The notes below the pieces were generated by a model. It was not told the DNA's origin, did no database searches, and saw nothing but the letters and a program-made list of their open reading frames with translations. Shown here one piece after another: positions 34,719 to 42,981 of a stretch of DNA of 64,000 nucleotides. The position numbers were made by a program, and so were the translations under genes. Location: the NCBI GenBank assembly GCA_963720805.1, contig CAVRGT010000005.1, forward strand, positions 1-64,000. Direction: 5' to 3'. Numbering within the stretch: position 1 is the first letter of the stretch; every line of letters begins with the position of its first letter. This stretch comes from VRUE01 sp963720805 (GTDB taxonomy: Bacteria > Actinomycetota > Thermoleophilia > Solirubrobacterales > 70-9).

Positions 34719-35561
34719 GTGGCCGGTGACTCGGTGAAGGAGCCCAACCACCTGCGCCGGGTCGCGATCGGCGCCCTGGTGCTGAGCGCGATCGTGACCC
34801 CGATCGTGGTCGCGGTGATCGCGCCGACGCTGCCGCCGGGCAACGCCACCAGCGCCTCGCGCAACCAGGTCTTCGACGACACCGTTCTGCTCGGAGTCGT
34901 CACCCCGATCGCGGTGACCCTCTTCACCTACTTCGCCTACACGCTGATCGTCTTCCGCCACCGCAAAGGGGGGCCGGTGGACGGCGTCGCCGTCCGTGAC
35001 GACAAGCGCGTGCACGTGCCCTGGCTGGTGGTGACGACGATCATCGTCCTCTTTCTAGCTACCTTCGGAACGGTCGAGCTGACCGACGCCGGCGCCGGCG
35101 GTGGGCAGGGGCCGGACCCCGCCTTCACGCCGTCGGGCAAGGCGATGCCGGTGCAGGTGATCGCGCAGCAGTGGGAGTTCACCTACCGCTACCCGACCTT
35201 CGGCGGCATCGAGACCGCCCACCTCGAGCTGCCGGTCGGCCAGCAGGTCGCCCTCCACGTCACCTCGCTCGACGTGATCCACTCCTTCTGGGCGCCGAGG
35301 CTGGGCGTCAAGGCCGACGCCAACCCGGGGGTGGACAACGTCGCCTTCGTCAAGCCCGACGAAGAACAGTCCTTCGATATCCACTGCAGCGAGCTCTGCG
35401 GGCTCTGGCACGGCTACATGTTCGACACCGGGCAGGTGGTCAGCGACGCCGAGTTCCTGAGCTGGATCCACCGGCAGAAGCGGATCTTCGCGCCGGCCGC
35501 GAAGGTGCTGCCGAAATACGCGACCCACTACTTCCCCGAACCCGACAGGAGGGGCGGATGA
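34719..35561 (+). CDS. coxB: Cytochrome c oxidase subunit II
   Basis: This protein of about 280 residues has two N-terminal membrane helices and a periplasm-side cupredoxin domain. The full CuA motif is present: a His in DVIHSFWAP, and FDIHCSELCGLWHGYM with two Cys, His and Met. It receives electrons from cytochrome c or a fused donor and passes them to subunit I. There is no C-terminal cytochrome c domain. Start GTG 34719 or 34734 are both possible. It overlaps coxA by 4 bases (ATGA). Confidence 0.92.
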   Translation: MAGDSVKEPNHLRRVAIGALVLSAIVTPIVVAVIAPTLPPGNATSASRNQVFDDTVLLGVVTPIAVTLFTYFAYTLIVFRHRKGGPVDGVAVRDDKRVHVPWLVVTTIIVLFLATFGTVELTDAGAGGGQGPDPAFTPSGKAMPVQVIAQQWEFTYRYPTFGGIETAHLELPVGQQVALHVTSLDVIHSFWAPRLGVKADANPGVDNVAFVKPDEEQSFDIHCSELCGLWHGYMFDTGQVVSDAEFLSWIHRQKRIFAPAAKVLPKYATHYFPEPDRRGG

Positions 35562-37436
35562 GCGAAGCGACCGCGGGCAGGCCGCTCTGGCGGCGCCTGA
35601 TCGGCTTCAACCTGCTCGGCGGCGATCGTCCTCGGCATCGTCGGCTTCTACTTCGGCTGGTGGCTGGGGCACCAGATCCACGCCGAGAGCCTCGATTTCT
35701 TCGAGGACACCAACCAGAACGACGTCGCCCTGATGCTCGGCTACGTCTTCTTCGTGGTCGGCTTCCTCAGCGGGCTCGGCTTCGCCAGGTATCCGCTGGC
35801 GCGGATGCTGGGCCGCGATCGCTCCCACACCGAAAACGAGCACGGCGGTGTCGGCCGCTACTTCGGGCTCTGCACCGACCACAAGGTGGTCGGCGTCCAG
35901 TACCTCTTCGGCGTCGGCCTCTTCTTCTTCATCGCCGGCCTCAACGCGATGCTGATCCGGATCGAGCTGCTGCAGCCCTCGCCGCAGATCTTCGGTGCCG
36001 GTAACTACCTCACCCTGGTCGGCCTGCACGGCACGATGATGATGGGGATCATGACCTCGGGGGTGCTCGGCCCCTTCGCCAACTACTTCGTGCCGCTGAT
36101 GATCGGCGCCCGGCGGATGGCCTTCCCGCGGGTCGAGGCGATCACCTTCTGGCTGCTGATGGCGGCCGGGACGATCCTCGTCTCGACGATCTTCTTCGGC
36201 GGCTTCCCGACCGGCTGGACCGGCTACGCGCCGCTCAACGTCCAGGCCAACTACGGCTTTGACTCCTACATCTTCTTCTTTGCTCTGGTCGGCCTCTCGA
36301 TGATGCTGCTGGGGCTGAACATGATCGCCACGATCGTCACCATGCGCGCCCCCGGGTTGACCTGGGGCCGGTTGCCGATCTTCTGCTGGGGCGCGCTCAG
36401 CACCTCGATCCTGATGGTGCTGGCGGCACCGGTCCTGATCGCCGCGCTGCTGATGGTCGCCTTCGACCGCGGCGTCCAGACCTCCTACTTCCTCGCCGCT
36501 GCCGGCGGCAGCCCCTACCTGTTCCAGAACCTGTTCTGGTTCTTCGGTCACCCGGAGGTCTACGTCCTGGCCCTGCCCGGCTTCGGGATCGTGCTCGAGA
36601 TCCTGCCGGTCTTCGCCCGCAAACCGCTCTGGGGCTACCGGATCGCGGTCGCGGGGATCCTCGGCGTGATGCTGCTCAGCTTCTTCGTCTGGCAGCACCA
36701 CCTCTTCGTCTCTGGCCTCAACTCGACCCTGCGCCCCTTCTACATGTTCTCCACCGAGTCGATCTCGGTGCCGACCGGACTCGTCTTCCTGGCCGGGATG
36801 GCGACGCTTTGGCGGGCGAAGATCCGCTACACGGTGCCGATGCTCTTCTGCCTCGCCTGGTTCTTCAACTTCTTCATCGGCGGCGCCTCCGGGGTCTTCC
36901 TCTCAGACGTGCCCAGCGACGTCGCCACCCACGGCAGCTTCTTCGTCATGGCCCACTTCCACTACACGATCATGGGCGGCCTGATCTTCGCCTTCTTCGC
37001 CGCGATCTATTACTGGGTGCCGAAGATGTTCGGGGTGATGCTGAGCGAACGGCTGGGCAAGATCCACTTCTGGACGATGTTCATCTCCTTCAACGCGACC
37101 TTCGCGCCGCTCTTCGCACTCGGCCTGATGGGGATGCCGCGCCGCGTCGTCACCTACCCGTCGCACCTGCAGGGGCTCAACGTCTGGGTCTCGATCTCGG
37201 CCTTCGTGCTCGGCGCCTCAATGCTGGTCTTCCTCGCCAACGTCGTCTACTCGCTGGCGATCGCGCGCAAGCCGGCGCCGGCCAACCCCTGGGACTCGAA
37301 GTCGCTGGAGTGGCAGACGCCGACGCCGGTGCCGGTCGAGAACTTCGAGCGCCCGCCGGTGATCGATTCCGATCCCTACGACTACGGGGTGCCGCCGACG
37401 CCGCCAATGGCGCAGCCGGCCGAGGCGGCGGGGTAG
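35558..37436 (+). CDS. coxA: Cytochrome c oxidase subunit I, one early frameshift
   Basis: The heme-copper oxidase core is intact from about 35640. It includes FFGHPEVYVLALPGFG (CuB His and cross-linked Tyr), WQHHLFVSG, and MAHFHYTIMGG with the heme ligands. The GHPEV glutamate indicates an A-type proton pathway. An ATG overlapping coxB opens the gene, but the frame changes near 35614. Removing one base joins LIGFNLLG to AIVLGIVGFYFGWWLG, giving about 625 residues. The extra N-terminal helix resembles a subunit IV-like fusion. Starting at ATG 35733 is the alternative if the shift is real. Confidence 0.92.
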
Positions 37437-37439
37437 GCG

Positions 37440-38048
37440 GTGCCAATGGAGAGCTCAGCCCACAACCAGACACCGGCGACCCCGGCGCCGAGCTACGCCG
37501 AGACCCCGGAGCTGCACGAGCGCATCGACCGGATCGGCTTCGGCCTGCTCGCCGGGGCGACGATCATGTTCTTCCTCGGCTTCGTCTTCGCCTACTTCTA
37601 CCTGCGCTCGCTCGACAACAATCAGCTCTGGCGCCCGGCGGGGGTCGACCCGCCAAGCGGCTACGGCATCGCGATTGCCGCCGCCTTCGCGCTCAGCGCG
37701 ATCGCCTTCGGCTACGCCGCGCGGGCGGCGCGGAGCGACGGGCGCTGGGTGGCCGCCTCGGGCATCGCCCTGGCCCTGGCGCTGTTCGGCTGCGTCGCAC
37801 AGTGCTTCGAGTACGCCCACGTCCCCTTCGGCCCGGAAAGCGGCGGCTACGCGAGCGTCTTCTACGGCTGGACGGCCTTCTTCACCGTCGTCGCCCTGCT
37901 CGGCCTCTACCGAGTCGAGACGGTCTTCGCCTCGGGCCTGCGCAACCGCGGCGCGTCGCCGCCCGAGGGTTTCGTCGCGGGCGCCTACTACTGGGCGCTG
38001 CTGGCGGCGATCGGGGTGCTCGCCTGGATCGTCCTCTACCTGGTCTGA
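37440..38048 (+). CDS. coxC: Cytochrome c oxidase subunit III-like protein
   Basis: This protein of about 202 residues has five predicted membrane helices after a short cytosolic start. The typical subunit III elements AYFYLRS and QCFEYAHVPFGPESGGYASVFYGWTAFF are present. It stabilises subunit I and may shape the oxygen and proton paths. GTG 37440 or ATG 37446 is the start. It follows coxA by 3 bases, so the cox genes form one operon. Confidence 0.87.
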   Translation: MPMESSAHNQTPATPAPSYAETPELHERIDRIGFGLLAGATIMFFLGFVFAYFYLRSLDNNQLWRPAGVDPPSGYGIAIAAAFALSAIAFGYAARAARSDGRWVAASGIALALALFGCVAQCFEYAHVPFGPESGGYASVFYGWTAFFTVVALLGLYRVETVFASGLRNRGASPPEGFVAGAYYWALLAAIGVLAWIVLYLV

Positions 38049-38050
38049 CC

Positions 38051-38911
38051 GTGGTGTTCGCGGCGCTCGCCATTCCCCTCGACTGGACCGGCGACCCGGC
38101 CCTGCTCTGGGTCCTTCTAGCCGCGCTCCTCTACCGGCTGGGCGGGAAGGAAACGAGCGCGCGGCCGGGTGATGGCTGGCGCTCGGCCTCCTTCGCCGTG
38201 GGGCTGCTGGCGATCGTCGCCGCGCTCGACTCGCCCCTCGACGGCCTCGCCGACGAACTCTTCTGGGCCCACATGGTTCAGCACATCCTCCTGATCGGCG
38301 TCGCCGCGCCGCTGCTCGCCCTGGCCCGGCCCTGGATGCGAATGTGGCGAGGATTCCCGCGCCCGACCCGCCGCGCCGTAGCCCGGCGGGTCGCCGGCCC
38401 GGGCCGGCGACCGCTGCGGCGGGCGGCGACGATCCTCGGCGGCGGCGCCGTCTCGTGGCTGCTCTTCAACCTGAACTTCTGCGCCTGGCACCTGCCCGGC
38501 CTCTACGACGCGGCGCTGCGCTGGGAACTCGTTCACGCCCTCGAGCACCTCACCTTCTTCGCCACGGCGCTGCTCTTCTGGACCCGCGTCGTCCCCGCGC
38601 CACCGTGGCGCTCGCCGTTGGGCGAGCCCGCCAAGCTCGCCTACCTCGGCTCGACCCTTGTCGTCGGCTGGGTGCTGGCGATCGTGCTGGCGCTGGCCAC
38701 CTCGCCGCTCTACTCCGCCTACGCGGGGGAGGCGAGCCGGCCCGGGAGGATCTCGGCGCTGACCGACCAGCAGCTCGCCGCCGGGGTGATGTGGGTGCCG
38801 GGCTCGCTCGCCTACACGATCGCGATGGTCGTGATCGCCTACCGTTTGCTCGAGCCCCGACCGAAGCGGGGAAGCCAACCCGCAAAGCCACTGCCGACAG
38901 GAGTTGGATGA
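38051..38911 (+). CDS. ctaG: CtaG-type cytochrome oxidase assembly protein
   Basis: This 286-residue multi-pass membrane protein has histidine pairs facing the membrane surface (FWAHMVQHILLIG, then LVHALEHLTFFATALLFW) and NFCAWHLPGLYDAAL. These are typical of the caa3_CtaG family, which helps insert copper into the oxidase. It starts at GTG 2 bases after the subunit III stop. The C-terminus is Lys/Pro-rich. Confidence 0.85.
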   Translation: MVFAALAIPLDWTGDPALLWVLLAALLYRLGGKETSARPGDGWRSASFAVGLLAIVAALDSPLDGLADELFWAHMVQHILLIGVAAPLLALARPWMRMWRGFPRPTRRAVARRVAGPGRRPLRRAATILGGGAVSWLLFNLNFCAWHLPGLYDAALRWELVHALEHLTFFATALLFWTRVVPAPPWRSPLGEPAKLAYLGSTLVVGWVLAIVLALATSPLYSAYAGEASRPGRISALTDQQLAAGVMWVPGSLAYTIAMVVIAYRLLEPRPKRGSQPAKPLPTGVG

Positions 38912-38912
38912 G

Positions 38913-39047
38913 ATGCAACCGATCCCGCAGCTGCTCGCGACCGCCGGCTGGACCAGCTTCTCGGGCGTCTTCTCGACCGTCTTCCCGCTGGTCGTCCTGA
39001 TCGCCGTGCTCACCTGGTACGCGCTGGCGAGCAGAAAGCACCCTTGA
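38913..39047 (+). CDS. 44-residue single-pass membrane protein in the oxidase operon
   Basis: The frame MQPIPQLLATAGWTSFSG continues into one hydrophobic helix (TVFPLVVLIAVLTWYALA) and ends SRKHP. It starts 1 base after the ctaG stop, and its TGA overlaps the SCO1 start (TTGA). Tight coupling on both sides supports translation. It could be a small structural subunit of the oxidase (subunit IV-like), but I recognise no family. Confidence 0.65.
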   Translation: MQPIPQLLATAGWTSFSGVFSTVFPLVVLIAVLTWYALASRKHP

Positions 39048-39676
39048 GCCGCAGGGCCGCAGCGGCAGCGATTGCGGTCGCCGCGCTTGTCGGCATCGGG
39101 CTGGGGGTGGGCGTGCACCAGCTCCGGAGCGGCGGTTCCGGCGACGCCGAGGCGCTGGCGAAGGTCCGCGGCCAGGCGGTCTGGCCCGCCGGGCTGCGCG
39201 AGGCCCCCGACTTCGCCCTGCCCGACCAGGCGGGTCGGCGACTCGCGCTGAACTCGCTGCATGGCAGGCCGGTGATCCTCACCTTCATGGACTCCCAGTG
39301 CCACCAGGAGTGCCCGCTCGAGGGCCGGGCGCTCGCCGCCGCCTTCCGCACGGTGCCCGCCGCCGAGCGGCCGGTCGTGATCGCGGTCAGCGTCAACCCC
39401 TGGGAAGACACCCCGGGCTCGGCGCGGCGCGCGATCAAGCGCTTCGGCCTGGCGCCGTTCGAGTGGCGCTGGCTGCTGGGGTCGAAAGCGGCGCTGGAAC
39501 CGGTTTGGCGCAAGTACGGGATCGAAGTGCGCCAAACCAGCGGCGATATCGAACACACCGACGCGACCTACCTGATCGACGCCAAGGGCTTCGAGCGGGC
39601 GGGGATGGTCTACCCGTTCCTGCCGACCTGGGTCAGCGACGACCTCGAAGTGCTGGCGGGCGAATCCTCCTCGTAG
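39044..39676 (+). CDS. SCO1/SenC-family copper chaperone
   Basis: This 210-residue protein has one N-terminal membrane segment and a thioredoxin-like domain with the copper site C86-x3-C90 (MDSQCHQECP) and His171 (DIEHTDATYLID). SCO proteins deliver copper to the CuA centre of subunit II. The TTG start overlaps the 44-residue membrane gene. It closes the oxidase operon. Confidence 0.9.
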   Translation: MSRRAAAAAIAVAALVGIGLGVGVHQLRSGGSGDAEALAKVRGQAVWPAGLREAPDFALPDQAGRRLALNSLHGRPVILTFMDSQCHQECPLEGRALAAAFRTVPAAERPVVIAVSVNPWEDTPGSARRAIKRFGLAPFEWRWLLGSKAALEPVWRKYGIEVRQTSGDIEHTDATYLIDAKGFERAGMVYPFLPTWVSDDLEVLAGESSS

Positions 39677-39719
39677 CAGCCGCAGGCCCGGGCGAGGTGC
39701 AACGTCTTGCGGCTCCACG

Positions 39720-39748
39720 GCAACGAAAAAACGTTGCGCCCTTAGACT
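39720..39748 (+). promoter_or_regulatory. Promoter and inverted repeat before the acyl-CoA mutase
   Basis: GCAACG (39720-39725) and CGTTGC (39732-39737) flank AAAAAA, then a -10-like TAGACT (39743-39748) lies 6 bases before the ATG. Apart from one extra A and two extra bases before the -10, the block matches the operator at 5511-5536 of the Xre/RES pair. The same repressor could bind both, or it may be a common promoter element of this genome. Confidence 0.5.
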
Positions 39749-39754
39749 CAGGCA

Positions 39755-41377
39755 ATGGCAATCGAGCCCCGCGAGAAGCCCGAGTACAAGGAGCGCGAGG
39801 CGGAGTTCTCGACCATGTCGGGGCAGCCGATCGCGCCCCTCTACGGGCCCGAGCACGCCCCCGAGAGCCCCGGGGAGACGGTCGGAGCGCCGGGCGAGTA
39901 CCCCTTCACCCGCGGGCCCTACCCCTCGATGTACCGGGGGCGACTCTGGACGATGCGCCAGTTCGCCGGCTTCGGCACGGTCGAGGAGACCAACGAGCGC
40001 TTCCACTACCTGCTCGACCACGGCCAGACCGGGCTCTCGACCGCCTTCGACATGCCGACCCTGATGGGCTACGACTCCGACCACGAGCGCAGCCTCGGCG
40101 AGGTCGGCCGCGAGGGTGTTGCCGTCGACACGCTCGACGACATGGAACAGCTCTTCGACGGCATCCCGCTCGGCGGCGTCACAACCTCGATGACGATCAA
40201 CGCCCCGGCGGCGATCCTGCTCGCCTTCTACGTCCTGGTCGGCGAGCAGCAGGGGGTGGCGCCGGAGAAGCTCGGCGGCACGATCCAGACCGACATCCTC
40301 AAGGAGTACATCGCCCAGAAGGAGTGGTGCTTCCCGATCGAGCCGGCGATGCGCCTGGTCACCGACATGATCGAGTGGTGCAGCGAGCACATGCCGCGCT
40401 GGCACCCGGTCTCGATCTCCGGGTACCACATCCGCGAGGCCGGTTCGACCGCGCAGCAGGAGCTCGCCTTCACGCTCAAGGACGGCTTCACCTACGTCGA
40501 GCGGGCGCTCGAGCGCGGCCTCGACGTCGACGACTTCGCCCCCCGCCTCTCCTTCTTCTTCAACGCCCACATCGACTTCTTCGAGGAGATCGCCAAGTAC
40601 CGGGCGGCGCGCCGGATCTGGGCCCGCGAGATGAAGGAGACCTACGGCGCCAAGCGCGAGGAGTCGATGCGACTGCGCTTCCACGCCCAGACCGCCGGCG
40701 TCTCGCTGACGGCGCAGCAGCCGCTCAACAACGTCGTCCGCACCTCGCTGGAGGCGCTGGCGGCGGTGCTCGGCGGCACTCAGTCGCTGCACACCAACTC
40801 CTTCGACGAGGCACTAGCGCTGCCGACCGAGGAGGCGGTGAAGGTGGCGCTGCGCACTCAGCAGGTGATCGCCTTCGAGTCAGGCGCGCCGAACACGCCC
40901 GACCCCCTTGGCGGCTCCTGGTTCGTCGAGAAGCTGACCGACGAGATGGAGGAGGCGGCATACGGCTACTTCGCCCGCATCGATGAGCTGGGGGGGATGG
41001 TCGAGGCGATCCGCCGCAACTTCCCCCAGCGCGAGATCGCCGACGCCGCCTTCACCTACCAGCGCGAGCTCGACCAGCGCAAGCGCATCGTCGTCGGCGT
41101 CAACGACTTCACCGAAGAGGACGAAGTGCCGACGCCGATCCTCCGCATCGACCCCGCCCTCGAACGCAAGCAGACCGATCGCCTCGCCGCGACAAAGGCC
41201 AAGCGCGACGGCGCCGAGGTCGAGAGCGCCCTCGCCGAGCTCAAGCGCGCCGCTGCCACCGAAGAGAACCTGATGCCCCCGATCATCGCCGCCGCCCGCG
41301 CCCGCGCCAGCGAGGGCGAGATGATCGCCGCAATGCAGGAGGTCTTCGGCACCTACACCGAGTCCCCGGTCTTTTAA
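39755..41377 (+). CDS. icmA: Adenosylcobalamin-dependent acyl-CoA mutase large subunit, isobutyryl-CoA type
   Basis: This 540-residue TIM-barrel subunit lacks a B12 domain. It keeps the mutase blocks TAFDMPTLMGYDSDH and GSTAQQELAFTLKDG. Two residues set substrate choice in this family. Methylmalonyl-CoA mutase has Tyr89 and Arg207; isobutyryl-CoA mutase has Phe and Gln. Here they are Phe70 (TMRQFAGFG) and Gln188 (YIAQKEW), with the same 118-residue spacing. So it should interconvert isobutyryl- and n-butyryl-CoA rather than act on methylmalonyl-CoA. The B12 subunit lies 1 kb downstream, beyond an inserted DUF559 gene. Simple annotation would call it methylmalonyl-CoA mutase. Confidence 0.85.
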   Translation: MAIEPREKPEYKEREAEFSTMSGQPIAPLYGPEHAPESPGETVGAPGEYPFTRGPYPSMYRGRLWTMRQFAGFGTVEETNERFHYLLDHGQTGLSTAFDMPTLMGYDSDHERSLGEVGREGVAVDTLDDMEQLFDGIPLGGVTTSMTINAPAAILLAFYVLVGEQQGVAPEKLGGTIQTDILKEYIAQKEWCFPIEPAMRLVTDMIEWCSEHMPRWHPVSISGYHIREAGSTAQQELAFTLKDGFTYVERALERGLDVDDFAPRLSFFFNAHIDFFEEIAKYRAARRIWAREMKETYGAKREESMRLRFHAQTAGVSLTAQQPLNNVVRTSLEALAAVLGGTQSLHTNSFDEALALPTEEAVKVALRTQQVIAFESGAPNTPDPLGGSWFVEKLTDEMEEAAYGYFARIDELGGMVEAIRRNFPQREIADAAFTYQRELDQRKRIVVGVNDFTEEDEVPTPILRIDPALERKQTDRLAATKAKRDGAEVESALAELKRAAATEENLMPPIIAAARARASEGEMIAAMQEVFGTYTESPVF

Positions 41378-41392
41378 TCCCACCCCTTCCCG

Positions 41393-41436
41393 CGACTGGT
41401 CACTTTGCCCACCGATGGGGTGGTAAAGGGTTCAGC
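41393..41436. repeat. Left 44-bp direct repeat flanking the DUF559 gene
   Basis: This copy begins CGACTGGTCACTTTGCCCAC and ends GGTGGTAAAGGGTTCAGC. It matches the copy at 42353-42396 at 38 of 44 positions in the same orientation. It contains the stop codon of the intervening leftward gene. Confidence 0.75.
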
Positions 41437-42376
41437 CGTGCCTCTCCGCGTCTGCTTGGGCGCGCGCCATGGCGCTGCGGAGGATCTTTTGCACGTGTGC
41501 AGGGTCGTGCTTGATCTGCCAGTGGGAAAAGCGCAGGGGCCACATGCCGGCCGCGAGGTGTGCCTGATCGCGCTCCAGACCGCGCCGCTGCTGGGACGCG
41601 GTGCGGTGGTATCGCAACCCGTCCGCCTCCACCACGATTCCAAGCTCGGGCCAGAAGAAGTCGACTTCATAGCCATTCACCCACGTTTTCGTCTCGGGGA
41701 CTGGCAGACCAGCGGCATGAGCAAGCGACCTCATCAGCTGCTCCAGCTCGGAGTCGCTGAGCCGGAATGCGAGGGGGTCGAGGAGCTTTCGCAGCGGCGC
41801 CACACCGGGCTGATTGCGGTAGTTCTCGAGCGACGCATACAGCACGTCGGCCCTGACCCGGTCGAGCTTGTCGGCCTCGTTGACGGCGCGCTCGAGCTGC
41901 ATCGGCCTCAGTCGCGTCGCCTGGTCGATCAGCGTGCGAGTGGGTGAGGTGAGGGGAATCCCGTCGTGGAATGCACGGTCGCCCATGACTGACTTCGTGC
42001 GCCTGTGGACCCGGATCCCTCGCTGTCGGCCGCGCCTCCCGGCCGGTATCGAAACGTCGATCATGCCGCCCTGCTCGTTCCCGAATCCCCAAAGGGCAGC
42101 CGCGCTGCCGTGGCTCAGCATCGCATCCGGCCCGCAGGCGAGTACGGCCGCCATCCAGCGCCCACGTCTGCCCAGCTGAGGCCGCCCCACCGCGTAGACG
42201 CCGCGCCACACGGGATGAAGCCGTCCCGAGGCGATTCTTCGCTCGATCTGACGGGGGCTGAGTCCCAGCCTCAGGAGCTGGCGCCGCGCGACCGCGCCGT
42301 GCTGTCGTCTCACCAGGTCCCAGATCGCCGCATCCCGCTCGGGCCCATTCCACGACTGGTCATTTGGCCCACGCAT
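41432..42376 (-). CDS. AbiEi-like winged helix plus DUF559 endonuclease-fold protein
   Basis: In this 314-residue protein, residues about 15-60 are a winged-helix of the AbiEi antitoxin type (AVARRQLLRLGLSPRQIERRI). Residues about 215-300 are a DUF559, Vsr-like PD-(D/E)xK domain with VDFFWPELGIVVEADGLRYH, giving the Asp and E-x-D active-site pattern. Such proteins occur in many paralogous copies in actinobacteria and are of unknown function; a nuclease role is inferred. It is transcribed against the mutase genes and its start and stop codons both lie inside the flanking direct repeats. This suggests it moves or duplicates as a cassette. Confidence 0.78.
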   Translation of the reverse strand: MRGPNDQSWNGPERDAAIWDLVRRQHGAVARRQLLRLGLSPRQIERRIASGRLHPVWRGVYAVGRPQLGRRGRWMAAVLACGPDAMLSHGSAAALWGFGNEQGGMIDVSIPAGRRGRQRGIRVHRRTKSVMGDRAFHDGIPLTSPTRTLIDQATRLRPMQLERAVNEADKLDRVRADVLYASLENYRNQPGVAPLRKLLDPLAFRLSDSELEQLMRSLAHAAGLPVPETKTWVNGYEVDFFWPELGIVVEADGLRYHRTASQQRRGLERDQAHLAAGMWPLRFSHWQIKHDPAHVQKILRSAMARAQADAERHG

Positions 42377-42396
42377 ACGGTGGTAAAGGGTTCAGC
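42353..42396. repeat. Right 44-bp direct repeat flanking the DUF559 gene
   Basis: This copy begins CGACTGGTCATTTGGCCCAC and ends in the same GGTGGTAAAGGGTTCAGC as the left copy. It contains the start codon of the leftward DUF559 gene, with no clear ribosome-binding site in front of it. Confidence 0.75.
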
Positions 42397-42436
42397 GAGG
42401 CGATTTCTCCCCGTGGTGGTCTAGGCTCCCGGGCGC

Positions 42437-42856
42437 ATGGGTATCGCCACCGCTCGCAAGATTCGCGTCGTTGTCGCCAAGCCTGGCTTGGACGGGCACG
42501 ATCGTGGGGCCAAGATCATCGCTCGCGCTTTGCGCGACGCCGGGATGGAGGTGATCTACACCGGGCTGCACCAGACGCCGGAGCAGATCGCCGAGACGGT
42601 GATCCAGGAGGACGCCGATGCGGTCGGTCTCTCGATCCTCTCCGGCGCTCACATGACGCTGGTGCCGAAGGTGGTCGAACTGCTTGCTGCGCAAGGGGTC
42701 GATGACGTTCTGGTCACGGTTGGCGGCACGATTCCGGCGGAGGACATTCCGGAGCTGAAGAAGCTCGGCGTCGCCGAGGTCTTCACTCCCGGTGCGGGAA
42801 CCGATGAGATCATCGATTTCATCCGCGACAACGCCGCTGAGCGCGACGACGTCTAA
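42437..42856 (+). CDS. icmB: B12-binding small subunit of acyl-CoA mutase
   Basis: This 139-residue Rossmann-like domain has the base-off cobalamin motif D19-G-H21-D-R-G24 (KPGLDGHDRG). The nucleotide-tail loop SILSGAHM and the phosphate-binding GGTIP are also present. The His replaces dimethylbenzimidazole as lower cobalt ligand. Its size matches the separate small subunit IcmB of isobutyryl-CoA mutase. It must pair with the large subunit at 39755, from which it is separated by the DUF559 cassette. Confidence 0.9.
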   Translation: MGIATARKIRVVVAKPGLDGHDRGAKIIARALRDAGMEVIYTGLHQTPEQIAETVIQEDADAVGLSILSGAHMTLVPKVVELLAAQGVDDVLVTVGGTIPAEDIPELKKLGVAEVFTPGAGTDEIIDFIRDNAAERDDV

Positions 42857-42928
42857 CGCCCGCTGCGGGTCGAGGGAACGGCTTCGCGCTGCGCCCGATA
42901 ACCTCCCGCCGCCACGTCTATAGATAGA

Positions 42929-42952
42929 CTGATTGACTGGTCAGTCAACCAG
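42929..42952 (+). promoter_or_regulatory. 24-bp TetR-type operator upstream of etfB
   Basis: The core TTGACTG-GT-CAGTCAA (42933-42948) is a perfect palindrome, and it extends to 11-bp arms with one mismatch. It lies 30 bases before the etfB start. Sites of this shape are typical of TetR-family repressors of acyl-CoA oxidation genes. A TetR regulator is encoded at 56498 in this window, but nothing ties it to this site. Confidence 0.6.
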
Positions 42953-42981
42953 CTTTAGAACTAGCCAAGGAGGCTTGAAAC

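Noticed and set aside
39755..41377. Plain methylmalonyl-CoA mutase call
   Set aside because: The substrate-binding Tyr and Arg are replaced by Phe and Gln, and the B12 domain is separate.
41393..42396. Insertion sequence with target-site duplication
   Set aside because: The 44-bp repeats are too long and too diverged for a target duplication, no inverted termini were seen and the gene inside is not a transposase.
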